NCBI GenBank assembly: GCA_013373635.1
Contig: JABXHN010000022.1
Location: 186,001-250,000 of the forward strand
Length of the DNA stretch: 64,000 nt
DNA from: Flavobacteriaceae bacterium
GTDB lineage: Bacteria > Bacteroidota > Bacteroidia > Flavobacteriales > Flavobacteriaceae
Direction: 5' to 3'
Shown: piece by piece, positions 1-9,291 of the stretch
Position numbering within the stretch: position 1 is the stretch's first letter
How the letters are laid out: every line of letters starts with the position of its first letter
Notes under the pieces: generated by a model
The model's database searches: none
What the model was told of the DNA's origin: nothing
What the model saw: only the letters and a program-made list of their open reading frames with translations
Made by a program: the position numbers and the translations under genes

Positions 1-602
1 TTAGTCACCTTGTATCCCAAATATTCACACATTCTGCGAATCTGTCTGTTGAGTCCTTGAGTAAGGATTATTCTAAAATTGCGATCGTCAAGTTGCTCAA
101 CAGTACATTTTCTGGTGACCTGACCTAGAATTGGAATTCCATTGGACATCTTTTGAACAAAATCAGCTTCGATCTTTTTGTTAACTCTCACGATGTATTC
201 TTTTTCGTGATGGTTGCGAGCTCTAAGTATTTTATTGACGATATCTCCATCTGAAGTTAAAAGGATTAACCCCTCACTTGGCTTGTCGAGTCGTCCAATA
301 GGAAAAATTCTTTTAGGGTATTTGATATAGTCGATGATATTGTCTTTTTCAACACGGGTGTCGGTAGTACAAACAATTCCAATAGGTTTGTTAAATGCGA
401 TATAAACAGGCTTTTCATTCTGATTTTTTACTGGCTTTCCATCGACAGCCACAACATCGCTTTCCGATATTTTAGTCCCCATTTCTGGTAGCTCCCCATT
501 AATGGTTACTCTTTTTTGTTCGATAAGCTTGTCAGCAGCCCTTCTAGAGCAGTATCCAATCTCACTGAGGTATTTGTTTATTCGAATTTTTTGGTCACTC
601 AT
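1..602 (-). CDS. rluF: 23S rRNA pseudouridine synthase, RluF type (3' end outside window)
   Basis: About 200 residues are visible from an ATG at 602; the C-terminus lies beyond the window edge. An N-terminal S4 RNA-binding domain (about residues 5-60) precedes the RsuA/RluB-family catalytic core. The motif GRLDKPSEGL carries the catalytic Asp106, and the family stretch NRQIRRMCEYLGY is present. The segments VNKILRARNHHEKEY and GIPILGQVTRKC resemble RluF, which makes pseudouridine 2604 in 23S rRNA, more than RluB or RsuA. It lies 21 bases downstream of the LETM1-related gene on the same strand and is probably co-transcribed with it. The family is certain; the RluF specificity is by motif similarity. 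Confidence 0.88.
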   Translation of the reverse strand, partial: MSDQKIRINKYLSEIGYCSRRAADKLIEQKRVTINGELPEMGTKISESDVVAVDGKPVKNQNEKPVYIAFNKPIGIVCTTDTRVEKDNIIDYIKYPKRIFPIGRLDKPSEGLILLTSDGDIVNKILRARNHHEKEYIVRVNKKIEADFVQKMSNGIPILGQVTRKCTVEQLDDRNFRIILTQGLNRQIRRMCEYLGYKVT

Positions 603-623
603 AAGGCAAAGATACCAAAAGAC

Positions 624-1781
624 TTATTCAATTCTATTCTCATCAAAGGCAGAAGGTAATAATTTTGGAATAAGGCGTATAAATATAGGGAGTAATAAGG
701 CTCCACCGGGAAGCATAAATATTGCTAGGGAAGGGATGCTCTTAGCAATATCCAAAGCGTATTGTTGCACTTTTTTCTGTTCTTCAGGACTGAGATCTCT
801 ATGAGTTGAATGACTTAGAAGCAATAGTAACTCCTTTGAATTTTTTAGTTCTCGAATAATGCGCTTGGAATTTCTCTTAATGAGTCGTTCAGCTAAATTG
901 TTGATCTTGGACTGAAATCGTTGAATGGTATTCGAAGATTTTAAAGAACTTAGTTTTGATTCAAAATTCTCGGAGAATCGTTTGGCATTCTTTATACATA
1001 GTTGATAATCATCTGAGTCGAGATGTAATTCAGAGCTTATTGTTTGCAAATAGGATTGATGAGGTTCCTCAAGTTCGTTCTGTGCGTAAAGAATAATCGA
1101 ACACAAATCGAGAATATAGCGGTGATACCAATAGGTGTCTGTCTCAATACTATCAGCATCGTAATTTTCAAAGACTGTATCTGCTCCTAAATGAGCCAAA
1201 AGAATCCCGTAGAGCTGGTGTTTGGAGTCAGGTATTTGGAATTGTGTTTTTTTTCCATAGAGAATCGTCAACTCTTTTAAATAACCATAGGAATCGTCAA
1301 AATCAGTTTTATTTCTGAGAAAGTGATAAAAGCAAATGGGATCATAAATTACAAATGCATTGTAGAAATTGGAGCTGAACAATTGTGTCAAACGATTGTT
1401 CCCATTGTTGATTCTCTTATCGATAACCTCTTCTAGTGTGGTAGATGGGTTTTTTGACAAGAGATTTTTCCAAAAACTAGACGCCTTTACCAAGGGTTGG
1501 TAAAATTTGAGAACATCTTCTAAAAAGAGATTGTAATCTCTAGTCTTAGAGTATTGGGCATGCACTTCACAAAGTGCGTGTAAGAGATTGAGTTTCGCAA
1601 TCTCATCAGCTAATAATTCATGGGAAGTCGTATAGTTTTCTACGGTTTTAAAATGCAAACCATACACAAATCCTACGTCTGTCAATTGTTGGTATAAGTC
1701 TTTGAATTCTAAAATCGGATTTGATTTAGATTCAAAGACCACACCAAATTTTTTAACCCATGAAGAGGAAGAAGGATTCAT
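624..1781 (-). CDS. LETM1-related protein
   Basis: A 385-residue protein that is mostly alpha-helical and charged. It ends in a LETM1-like segment (about residues 348-379) with a hydrophobic stretch around IFMLPGGALLLPIFIRLIP. LETM1 in mitochondria is an inner-membrane protein tied to cation/proton exchange and ribosome binding. Bacteroidota homologues are usually called LETM1-related biofilm-associated proteins and have no proven function. Only one credible hydrophobic segment is visible and there is no signal peptide, so a cytoplasmic or membrane-associated location is inferred. The MNPS start fits my recollection of the family. The start codon follows a terminator-like hairpin almost directly. 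Confidence 0.75.
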   Translation of the reverse strand: MNPSSSSWVKKFGVVFESKSNPILEFKDLYQQLTDVGFVYGLHFKTVENYTTSHELLADEIAKLNLLHALCEVHAQYSKTRDYNLFLEDVLKFYQPLVKASSFWKNLLSKNPSTTLEEVIDKRINNGNNRLTQLFSSNFYNAFVIYDPICFYHFLRNKTDFDDSYGYLKELTILYGKKTQFQIPDSKHQLYGILLAHLGADTVFENYDADSIETDTYWYHRYILDLCSIILYAQNELEEPHQSYLQTISSELHLDSDDYQLCIKNAKRFSENFESKLSSLKSSNTIQRFQSKINNLAERLIKRNSKRIIRELKNSKELLLLLSHSTHRDLSPEEQKKVQQYALDIAKSIPSLAIFMLPGGALLLPIFIRLIPKLLPSAFDENRIE

Positions 1782-1783
1782 AT

Positions 1784-1807
1784 AAAAAAACCCTATAAAA
1801 GGGTTTT
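1784..1807 (-). terminator. Rho-independent terminator after the sod gene
   Basis: On the minus strand a 7-bp stem (AAAACCC at 1787-1793 pairs with GGGTTTT at 1801-1807, 7-base loop) is followed by a run of seven U. It ends the superoxide dismutase transcript. The U-run finishes only two bases before the ATG of the next gene. Confidence 0.75.
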
Positions 1808-1812
1808 AAGAT

Positions 1813-2382
1813 TTATTGGATAATACCTGTACAGCTGACCCTTGCTCCAGCAGCACCACTTGGCTGTGAAACTAAATCATCAGTTCCTTGGTGAACGATT
1901 ACTGCTTTTCCGATGATGTTTTTGGTCTCATCCTCACAATCCATACACCACTCATCGGTCATAAAGTGTACTGTTGCTTTTCCATCAGCACCAACCGTAA
2001 AGTTTCCGATATCACCTTTGTGATAGCCTTCTGCAGATCCCCACGCTCCGTGTTGTTCATGTGTTGGATTCCAATGTCCTCCTGTTGATTTTCCATCCTC
2101 TGAGCTACAATCAGCTTTTTCATGTAAGTGGATTGCGTGTTCTCCAGGTGTAAGTCCTGAGAGATAAGCCATCATCATAACCTCTTCACCCATTTGTGAG
2201 AATTCAACAGTTCCTTTTACTTCAGAGCCACTTTTAGACTCCATATCAAAAGTTATTTTGTGAACTTCTTCACTCATTTCCATAGGTTGGTGTTCTGTTT
2301 TAGCCTCCTTGCTTGTAGTATTCTTACAAGAAACGATGCCTAATAGTGCTATTGATACTGATAGTAATGTTATTTTTTTCAT
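1813..2382 (-). CDS. Cu/Zn superoxide dismutase, lipoprotein
   Basis: This enzyme converts superoxide to hydrogen peroxide and oxygen in the periplasm or at the cell surface. The ATG at 2382 gives a 189-residue protein with a lipoprotein signal ending in the lipobox LLGIVSC. An upstream in-frame start at 2418 would spoil this signal and is rejected. All metal ligands are visible: IHLHE, GGHWNP, QHGAWG, YHKGD and VIVHQG. Two cysteines (ADC and VSC) can form the conserved disulfide. It is the last gene of the exo-protein operon, 14 bases after the SPOR gene, and is closed by a terminator. Confidence 0.92.
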   Translation of the reverse strand: MKKITLLSVSIALLGIVSCKNTTSKEAKTEHQPMEMSEEVHKITFDMESKSGSEVKGTVEFSQMGEEVMMMAYLSGLTPGEHAIHLHEKADCSSEDGKSTGGHWNPTHEQHGAWGSAEGYHKGDIGNFTVGADGKATVHFMTDEWCMDCEDETKNIIGKAVIVHQGTDDLVSQPSGAAGARVSCTGIIQ

Positions 2383-2396
2383 TGTTTTATAGTTAA

Positions 2397-4481
2397 TTAT
2401 TCTTCTATTAATACCCATGCACCTTTAAAACCTTGATTGTTTAATAAATCAATTGCAGCTTTGGTATCGGTGCGATTTTTAAAATGTGCTGCACTTACTC
2501 GATAAGAGTTATTTGAATTAAGAATATAGGCATTTACAAATCCCATTTTTCTTAGATTTTCAGTAATTGAAACGGCCCTTTTTGAATCCGTAGTTGAGGC
2601 GGCAATTACATGGTGAATTGGCCTGTAAGGAATCGAATTTGAATTTCTTTCAAAGATAGAATCTTCTTCAACAACCGCTACTTCAACCTCAGGTTGAACA
2701 GCCTCAATTAGATCATTATTTAAAGGAACTTGAACAATTGAATCAACAGGTATAGTTAAATTTATTTCCTTCTCTGAAATGGTGTCATTTTTAATTTCCT
2801 GATCTACAGTTTCAGGTTTTTGAATTGGAATTTGATTTTCAATTTCATCCTCAGATTCTAAAGTCAGATCTTTCTCATAATCGATCAATGTCGTATCAAA
2901 AATCCATGCGTATTTAAATCCATCGGCTTTTAACTTCAGGATTAATTTTTGTAAATCTTCTATTTTTTTCGATTTGGCAGCACTTATACGATATACTCCT
3001 CCATAAGGTTTTTTAAATACATAGGCACTTTTGTATCCTTTCGAACGAAGTGCTTCAATGTGTTTTGGAGCAAATCCAAGTTCTGTTACAGCGCCAATAA
3101 CTAAGTGATAAATTGGAGATTTAAATTTTCTTTTACCAGCTGTCTCTCTTTGAGCACTGATTCTCTGTAGGAGTTCAGTATCTTGATTTTGAATATTGAC
3201 AATATCAGAATTCATCAAATTGGAATCTTTGTCAAAAACTTGATCTACTTCTTTAGTTTCATTCTGTATTGAATCAGTTTGAGAATCGTCAACTTTTATT
3301 TGATCAGCACCCTTCTTAATTGGAACTAATTCAACAGTAGAAATAGTAACAGTAGTACTTAAAATCCATGGTTTGTTGTATCCGATAGATGCTAATTTTT
3401 GACGCGTGAGTTCTGCTTTGCTCTTATCTTTGAAATCCTGAGCACTTATTCTGTAGTATCCATTTTGAGAAATTTCTAAAACCTGACCATTAAAACCATC
3501 TCTTTTAAGTCTATTTAATGATTTAACTGTACTCACTTGGTCTTTGTGTGCAGCAGTAATTACAAAATGTCGCAACTCATTCGAATAGACAATTACTTCT
3601 TCTAATTCGATTTCATCAGAAATACTTTTTTCAAACTCTTGTTTTGTATTCTCTTCTCGATCAAAGTGGTGGTCATCGCCTATTAGATTATCCACTTTTT
3701 CGTTGGTATCGAAAATAATTTCTTTAGGCGCTTCAATTACTTTTTGGATTGGTAAAGGTGTTTCAATGGATGAGGAATCAGAAGTGGTTTTTTTATTGTT
3801 TCTCCAGGAAGTATTTATATAAAGTCTCGAAACAATAAATTGGTTGGTATTCCCTTTTAATCCCTCGTCAATCAATCCCAATTCAAATTTAAAATCTTTT
3901 GAGAGGGGGCTTCCAATGGATAAGTTGTTTCGCATGTTGACTAATTTATCTTGTTGCACAACATAAAAAGCTTCACTAAATGCCTTTACATATACTTTTT
4001 TGCTAATATTTTTTACCAGCGTTAGTTGAAAGCGCAGTCGATTATCTCTAAGTGTTTCAGGACTGTTGTTAGGATAAATCCATCTTCTCTCATGACGAAA
4101 TCTTGTTTTAATTTTAAGAGAAGATGGAGTTCCAAAATCGAATTGGTATTCGTCATATATCCATCGTTGTAATTGAAAGTTTTCAATTAACGATTTATCC
4201 ATTGGCTTTTTGTCAACAGTTGAAAATCCTAAATGAAATTTAAAGTGTTTCGTGAATTGATATTCAAATGCTGATCGTACCAAAAACTGCTTTTGATTTC
4301 CAAAAACTTCATAATTATGAAATCTGGCTTGCGTGAAAAAAAACAGTTTTTTTCCAATTTCAGGATTTAAAATGAAGATCTCATAACTTCCAAGTGAAGA
4401 ATCAGTTTGCTGTGCAAAAGATTTCATTCCAGAACCTAAGATTAGAATCAGTGAAAGTAAGATGAGAAAATTTCGATTCAT
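2397..4481 (-). CDS. DUF2490 beta-barrel fused to three SPOR domains
   Basis: A 694-residue secreted protein with a Sec signal (residues 1-23, ending SFAQ). Residues about 25-230 resemble DUF2490, a Bacteroidota outer-membrane-barrel-like family, with alternating aromatic strands. Three SPOR-like repeats follow, at about 304-375, 456-530 and 621-694. Each starts with a HxVI-type strand, has a central YRISA or YRVSA motif and ends with a glycine-Trp pattern such as FKGAWVL. Acidic, low-complexity linkers separate the repeats. SPOR domains bind denuded peptidoglycan, so the protein may link the outer membrane to the cell wall; this is inference. Its ATG overlaps the stop of the propeller gene (TAATG), which suggests coupled translation. 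Confidence 0.7.
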   Translation of the reverse strand: MNRNFLILLSLILILGSGMKSFAQQTDSSLGSYEIFILNPEIGKKLFFFTQARFHNYEVFGNQKQFLVRSAFEYQFTKHFKFHLGFSTVDKKPMDKSLIENFQLQRWIYDEYQFDFGTPSSLKIKTRFRHERRWIYPNNSPETLRDNRLRFQLTLVKNISKKVYVKAFSEAFYVVQQDKLVNMRNNLSIGSPLSKDFKFELGLIDEGLKGNTNQFIVSRLYINTSWRNNKKTTSDSSSIETPLPIQKVIEAPKEIIFDTNEKVDNLIGDDHHFDREENTKQEFEKSISDEIELEEVIVYSNELRHFVITAAHKDQVSTVKSLNRLKRDGFNGQVLEISQNGYYRISAQDFKDKSKAELTRQKLASIGYNKPWILSTTVTISTVELVPIKKGADQIKVDDSQTDSIQNETKEVDQVFDKDSNLMNSDIVNIQNQDTELLQRISAQRETAGKRKFKSPIYHLVIGAVTELGFAPKHIEALRSKGYKSAYVFKKPYGGVYRISAAKSKKIEDLQKLILKLKADGFKYAWIFDTTLIDYEKDLTLESEDEIENQIPIQKPETVDQEIKNDTISEKEINLTIPVDSIVQVPLNNDLIEAVQPEVEVAVVEEDSIFERNSNSIPYRPIHHVIAASTTDSKRAVSITENLRKMGFVNAYILNSNNSYRVSAAHFKNRTDTKAAIDLLNNQGFKGAWVLIEE

Positions 4482-7400
4482 TAAAAAATATTGACTTCTT
4501 TAAAAGGGGACAAGGTTGCGACATCAAACTGATCTCTATAGGTTCTCCAATCTTCTTTGAAAAATCCATTAACCTCACCTAAGGTAATGTTTAATGCACT
4601 TTTAGCAAAATTTATTAGTCTTAATTCATTGTCATTAATTCCTGTTTTTCTTGACTGAACATAACTATTTGCTAAATTTAATCGCTGCATCACTGTGACT
4701 TCAGGATTCCTAGTAATCCCTTGTCGTTTATCTACTTTACCGATAAATTCTGCAACTAAATTCTCAATTTTCTTGCTGATTTTCTCACTAGATTCAATGA
4801 GATCTTTGTTGGCAGTTTCATCAATTTTCTTTAGATCTGCAGCTATTTTGTCAGCGATGTTTTTACTCTCAATCAATTGTTTTACTGCATCAGCAGCTTT
4901 TTGAATCGAAGATTGTAAGTCTTTAGCGTAGGTGTAAACTTCTTCTAAATCACTTCTTTTGACTTCAATTCTTGGATCTGATTTTACTTCGATGGAAGTA
5001 GCATACTTCTGATCACCATAGGTGAGCTCTATTTTATAAGTTCCAGGCAAGACACTCATGCCTCCGCGCTCTCTGTTGTTCTTGCGAATTGTTCTCGAGG
5101 GGTAATCAGCACCTTTTTCATCCATTCTCCAGTAAATTCTATGGAATCCTGCTTTTTTTGGTTTTTTATAAGATAGGGTACGAATCAATCGATCTCCATC
5201 GTAGAAGTTAAAAAAGATGGAATCCTTTTTTGATTTTTTAGAATCTGTTGCCTCTGATTTAGTGTTTTCCTCTTTTTTGTCAGCTACCTTTTCTTTAATT
5301 TCAGAAGGGTTGAGGTAATAGGTAATCATGGCTCCTGATCTTCTGTTTTCTCCCTGATACATTGCATCGGCACCAAATCGACTACCAGTGGGTTGTTGAT
5401 AAGCAGCTTGATAGGCTATTGGTGGTTCAAACAATGCGACCTCTTGTTTTAGGATTTCTGCGTTTTTAGCAACAGCTCTAAGAGGTCTGATGTCGTCTAA
5501 AACCCAAGCAGCTCTACCAAAGGTTCCAATAACCAAGTCTTGTTCTCTTGGGTGAATCATTAAATCCTTTGTAGATACCGTAGGAAACTCATGGGTCCAT
5601 TTGCTCCAGTCTTCTCCTGCATTAATTGATACATACAACCCATCATCAGTTCCCAAGAACATTAAATTTGGATTCTCTGAATCTTCGAGTATCGCAAGTG
5701 CATAACTTTGAACGTCGCTAGAATCTACAATGCGTTTCCAGGTCTTACCATAGTTAGTAGTGCGGTATACATAAGGTTCATAATTAAACCTTCTGTAGTC
5801 GTTAGCCACTAAGAGTGCTTCGCCTTTGTTGTTATGAGAAGCTTTAATCTGAGGAATCCAACTTCCTTCTGGTAGTCCCTTAATGTTTTTGGTCACATCA
5901 ATCCAGTTGGTTCCACCATCGATGGTATAGTGGACTTTTCCATCGTCAGATCCACTCCAAAGCATGTCTTTTTCTACTGGTGAAGGTTCGATCACAATTA
6001 TAGTGGTGTGATTTTCAGCACCAGTGGCATCCATCGTAAGACCTCCACTTTCGCTTTGTTTTTGCTTTTGTGGATCATTGGTAGTTAAATCAGGAGAAAT
6101 AACCTTCCAATTGAGTCCTTTGTCGGTACTCTTGTGAACAAACTGAGATCCAAAATACACGGTGCTTGAATCAAATGGATCTTGAGCAATCGCTGCATTC
6201 CAGTTAAATCTAAGAACGGTATTTTCATCCTCTGGAGTCGGTCTAACGGAATAGTTGTTTCCAGTTTTCCAATCGTATCTCGATACATATCCTTGTTGGC
6301 TCATCGAATATCCGTATTGTGAGTTTTCTAGATCTGGAACGACATCAAAACCATCACCAAAGGAGATTTCTTGCCAATAACTGTTTCTAATTCCCTGGTC
6401 TTTCCAAACATAAGCAGGCCCTCTCCAAGATCCGTTGTCTTGCATACCACCGTAAACATTATATGGAAATTCCATGTCGACATTGATATGATAGAATTGT
6501 GCAACGGGGATATTTCCAACAAAACGCCATGATTTACCACCATCGCGCGTAATATTCATTCCACCATCATTTCCATCGAACATCAATTTTCCGTTTTTAG
6601 GATGTATCCACCAGGCGTGATGATCTGGGTGAACACCATTGTCTACACCATAGGCAGGCATGAGTTCTGTGAAATTCTTTCCACCGTCTTCAGAGACGTT
6701 CACATAAGTAAATACCGAATACACACGATTTTCATTCTGTGGATCTACAAAAATGTCAGAGTAGTAGAAAGGGCGATTTCCTATATCGCTTTTGTTGTTG
6801 ATCATTTTCCAAGAATGACCACCGTCAAAAGATTTGTAGAGTGCATTTTTCTTAGCTTCAACTAATGCATAGATGATGTTGGGATCACTGTTGGCGATTG
6901 CGAGTCCAATTCTACCGAGATCTCCTTTAGGTAATCCATCCTCAGAACTCACTTTTTTCCAGTGTTCTCCACCGTCATAAGTAATGTGAATTCCAGATCC
7001 TGGTCCTCCTGAATTAAAGAACCAAGGGTCTCTTTTGTGCTCCCACATCGCTACCACTAATTTGTTGTGATTGCTAGGATCCATCACCATATCAGCAACT
7101 CCGGTTTTATTATTTGCAAATAGAATTTGTTTCCAAGATTTACCACCATCAGTGGTTTTGTAAACACCTCGTTCAGGGTGTTCACCCCATGGAGATCCAA
7201 TAGCTCCCACGTAAACAGTATTTGAATCCGTTGGATCTATAATGATTCTATGAATATGTCTTGTTTTTTCTAATCCCATCGATTGCCAGGTTCTACCGCC
7301 ATCGAGTGATCTATAAACTCCAAAACCACCGTTGAGACTATTTCTTGGATTTCCTTCACCAGTTCCAACCCAAACTACCGAAGGGTTAGATTGGTCAATT

Positions 7401-7672
7401 GCTACAGCTCCAATCGATGCCGTAAGCTCTTTGGTAAATACAGGCTCCCATTTAATTCCTCCTGAGGTAGATTTCCAAAGCCCTCCAGAAGCTGTTCCAG
7501 CATACATGATTTCAGGGTTGTCGTAAACGGCATCTAAAGCAGTGACACGACCACTCATTCCTGCTGGTCCTATGTTTCTAGGTTTTAGGTCTTGCATGAG
7601 CTTCATGTCAAGCGTTTGACCTATTGCAATACTACTTAATAAACTAAGGGTGAGAATTAATAACTTTTTCAT
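4481..7672 (-). CDS. Secreted Asp-box beta-propeller protein (VPS10/sortilin-like)
   Basis: A 1063-residue protein with a Sec signal (IAIGQ). Roughly eleven Asp-box/BNR motifs of the form S-x-D-G-G-x-x-W are scattered over residues 60-690 (for example RSLDGGRTW, KTTDGGKSW, KSFDGGHSW, YTIDGGTNW). This is typical of the sortilin/VPS10-type propeller proteins that databases call glycosyl hydrolases. No sialidase Arg triad or acid residues can be recognised, so enzymatic activity is doubtful. The C-terminal third (about 760-1063) holds a beta-sandwich-like stretch and then a helical, Lys-rich segment. It follows the M1 peptidase gene by 5 bases and overlaps the SPOR gene by one base. A role in peptide or glycan binding outside the cell is inferred. 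Confidence 0.82.
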   Translation of the reverse strand: MKKLLILTLSLLSSIAIGQTLDMKLMQDLKPRNIGPAGMSGRVTALDAVYDNPEIMYAGTASGGLWKSTSGGIKWEPVFTKELTASIGAVAIDQSNPSVVWVGTGEGNPRNSLNGGFGVYRSLDGGRTWQSMGLEKTRHIHRIIIDPTDSNTVYVGAIGSPWGEHPERGVYKTTDGGKSWKQILFANNKTGVADMVMDPSNHNKLVVAMWEHKRDPWFFNSGGPGSGIHITYDGGEHWKKVSSEDGLPKGDLGRIGLAIANSDPNIIYALVEAKKNALYKSFDGGHSWKMINNKSDIGNRPFYYSDIFVDPQNENRVYSVFTYVNVSEDGGKNFTELMPAYGVDNGVHPDHHAWWIHPKNGKLMFDGNDGGMNITRDGGKSWRFVGNIPVAQFYHINVDMEFPYNVYGGMQDNGSWRGPAYVWKDQGIRNSYWQEISFGDGFDVVPDLENSQYGYSMSQQGYVSRYDWKTGNNYSVRPTPEDENTVLRFNWNAAIAQDPFDSSTVYFGSQFVHKSTDKGLNWKVISPDLTTNDPQKQKQSESGGLTMDATGAENHTTIIVIEPSPVEKDMLWSGSDDGKVHYTIDGGTNWIDVTKNIKGLPEGSWIPQIKASHNNKGEALLVANDYRRFNYEPYVYRTTNYGKTWKRIVDSSDVQSYALAILEDSENPNLMFLGTDDGLYVSINAGEDWSKWTHEFPTVSTKDLMIHPREQDLVIGTFGRAAWVLDDIRPLRAVAKNAEILKQEVALFEPPIAYQAAYQQPTGSRFGADAMYQGENRRSGAMITYYLNPSEIKEKVADKKEENTKSEATDSKKSKKDSIFFNFYDGDRLIRTLSYKKPKKAGFHRIYWRMDEKGADYPSRTIRKNNRERGGMSVLPGTYKIELTYGDQKYATSIEVKSDPRIEVKRSDLEEVYTYAKDLQSSIQKAADAVKQLIESKNIADKIAADLKKIDETANKDLIESSEKISKKIENLVAEFIGKVDKRQGITRNPEVTVMQRLNLANSYVQSRKTGINDNELRLINFAKSALNITLGEVNGFFKEDWRTYRDQFDVATLSPFKEVNIF

Positions 7673-7677
7673 TGGTA

Positions 7678-9291
7678 TTAGTTTTTTAGGGTGATATAGT
7701 AATCTTCAACAGTTTTAACTGTAGCTTTTTTTGAATTTGTTGGAATTTGTTTCCATTTTGTAGAACCTTCTAATCTGATAAGTTTACCATCGATTTCAAG
7801 ATCAAAAGGCATTTGAAATTGATCGATTACATTGTTAAATCGATAATAGAGGGTTTTCTTTTCTTGTTTGAGTTCTAATTCAGGAATTTGAACGGTTCTG
7901 AGGTATTGATCAAAGAATGAGCTTAAATCAATTCCCGAATGCTTAATGATATAGGACTCGATTTGAGCAGTCGTAACGGTCTGATGGTAAAATTCTTCGT
8001 TTAAGCCTCTAAGGATGGTTCTCCATTGATCGTCATTGCCAATCATCGTTCGTATCATATGAAGAATATTAGCTCCTTTGTAATACATATCTCCAGAACC
8101 TTCGGAGTTAACGTCATAGGTCCCTATGATAGGAATGTCATTTTGAATACGCTTTCGAGTTCCAATCACATATGCTCTTGCTGCTTCTTTTGAAAAGTGG
8201 TAATTGAGATAAAGGTTTTCACTATAAGCTGTAAAACCTTCATGAATCCACATGTCAGCAGCGTCTTTATAAGTGATATTGTTGGCAAACCACTCGTGAC
8301 CAGCCTCGTGAATGATGATAAAATCAAATTTTAACCCCCATCCTGTTCCTGATAAATCAGAACCTAGATATCCATTTTCAAACTTATTTCCATAGGTGAC
8401 AGAACTCTGGTGTTCCATTCCCAAATAGGGAACCTGAACTAATTTAAAACCATCTTCGTAAAAAGGGTAGGGTCCAAACCAATGTTCAAATGCTTCGAGC
8501 ATCATACTGGTTTGTGCAAATTGTTTTTTTGCTTTTTCAAGATCCTCTTTCAATACGAAATAATCCACTTTTAAAGGTCCTTTTTCACCTTGATAGGTTT
8601 CTCCAAAATGAGTGTAGTCTCCGATATTAACGTTGACTCCATAATTATTGATAGGGTTATTGACCTCCCAAGTGTAGGTGGACCAATCAGCATTTTCTTC
8701 AGTATTGATGAGTTGTCCATTAGAGACGTCCATCAAATGACTGGGGGTTGTAACACTGATGGTCATATGTTCTGCCTCATCGTACATATGGTCTTTACAG
8801 GGCCACCATACAGAGGCTCCAAGGCCTTGACAAGAAGTCGCGACAAATGAATTTCCATTAGAGTCCTCACTCCATGAAAACCCTCCATCCCAAGGTGCTC
8901 TAACGGCAACTTTTGGATTTCCAGAAAAGTAAACAGTTATTGAATTTTGATCACCGATTGATTGTTCTTTCTCTAACGTAATATAATGCGCATTTCCATC
9001 GTGTTCAATTAAAAGTTGCTTGCCATCCCTTATAACAGAATCAATTTTCATCGGTTCTTGTAAGTCAATTTGCATACGTTGATGCTTTGATACTACCGTA
9101 TAGGAAATGGTATTGCTTCCTTGAATGTATTTTTGATCTGGGTTGACCTTAACTTTTAAATCATAGTCATTTAAATCCCACCAACTGCGCTCTGGAGTGA
9201 TACTTCCTCTGATTGAATCTTGATGGGTAAAGGTCTGAGCGGTACCAAATAGGCTCAACATGCTCAGAACTAAATTGATCAATAGTTTCAT
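7678..9291 (-). CDS. M1 family metallo-aminopeptidase, secreted
   Basis: A 537-residue zinc aminopeptidase with a Sec signal (FGTAQ). It carries the substrate-binding GMEHQ (291-295), a variant of GAMEN, and the zinc site HEAGH (328-332) with the third ligand Glu351 eighteen residues later. Those are the M1 hallmarks. The protein is shorter than PepN and consists of the N-terminal beta domain and the catalytic domain, with a short C-terminal part. It removes N-terminal residues from peptides, presumably in the periplasm. Its ATG overlaps the stop codon of the upstream M28 peptidase gene (TAATG), so both peptidases should be made together. Confidence 0.93.
   Translation of the reverse strand: MKLLINLVLSMLSLFGTAQTFTHQDSIRGSITPERSWWDLNDYDLKVKVNPDQKYIQGSNTISYTVVSKHQRMQIDLQEPMKIDSVIRDGKQLLIEHDGNAHYITLEKEQSIGDQNSITVYFSGNPKVAVRAPWDGGFSWSEDSNGNSFVATSCQGLGASVWWPCKDHMYDEAEHMTISVTTPSHLMDVSNGQLINTEENADWSTYTWEVNNPINNYGVNVNIGDYTHFGETYQGEKGPLKVDYFVLKEDLEKAKKQFAQTSMMLEAFEHWFGPYPFYEDGFKLVQVPYLGMEHQSSVTYGNKFENGYLGSDLSGTGWGLKFDFIIIHEAGHEWFANNITYKDAADMWIHEGFTAYSENLYLNYHFSKEAARAYVIGTRKRIQNDIPIIGTYDVNSEGSGDMYYKGANILHMIRTMIGNDDQWRTILRGLNEEFYHQTVTTAQIESYIIKHSGIDLSSFFDQYLRTVQIPELELKQEKKTLYYRFNNVIDQFQMPFDLEIDGKLIRLEGSTKWKQIPTNSKKATVKTVEDYYITLKN

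Noticed and set aside
502-804. Plus-strand frame across the rluF-LETM1 junction
   Set aside because: It is antisense to two well-supported genes and shows no protein family features.
4481-7672. Calling the 1063-residue protein a glycosyl hydrolase or sialidase
   Set aside because: Asp-box motifs only mark a propeller fold; the catalytic residues of sialidases are not seen.
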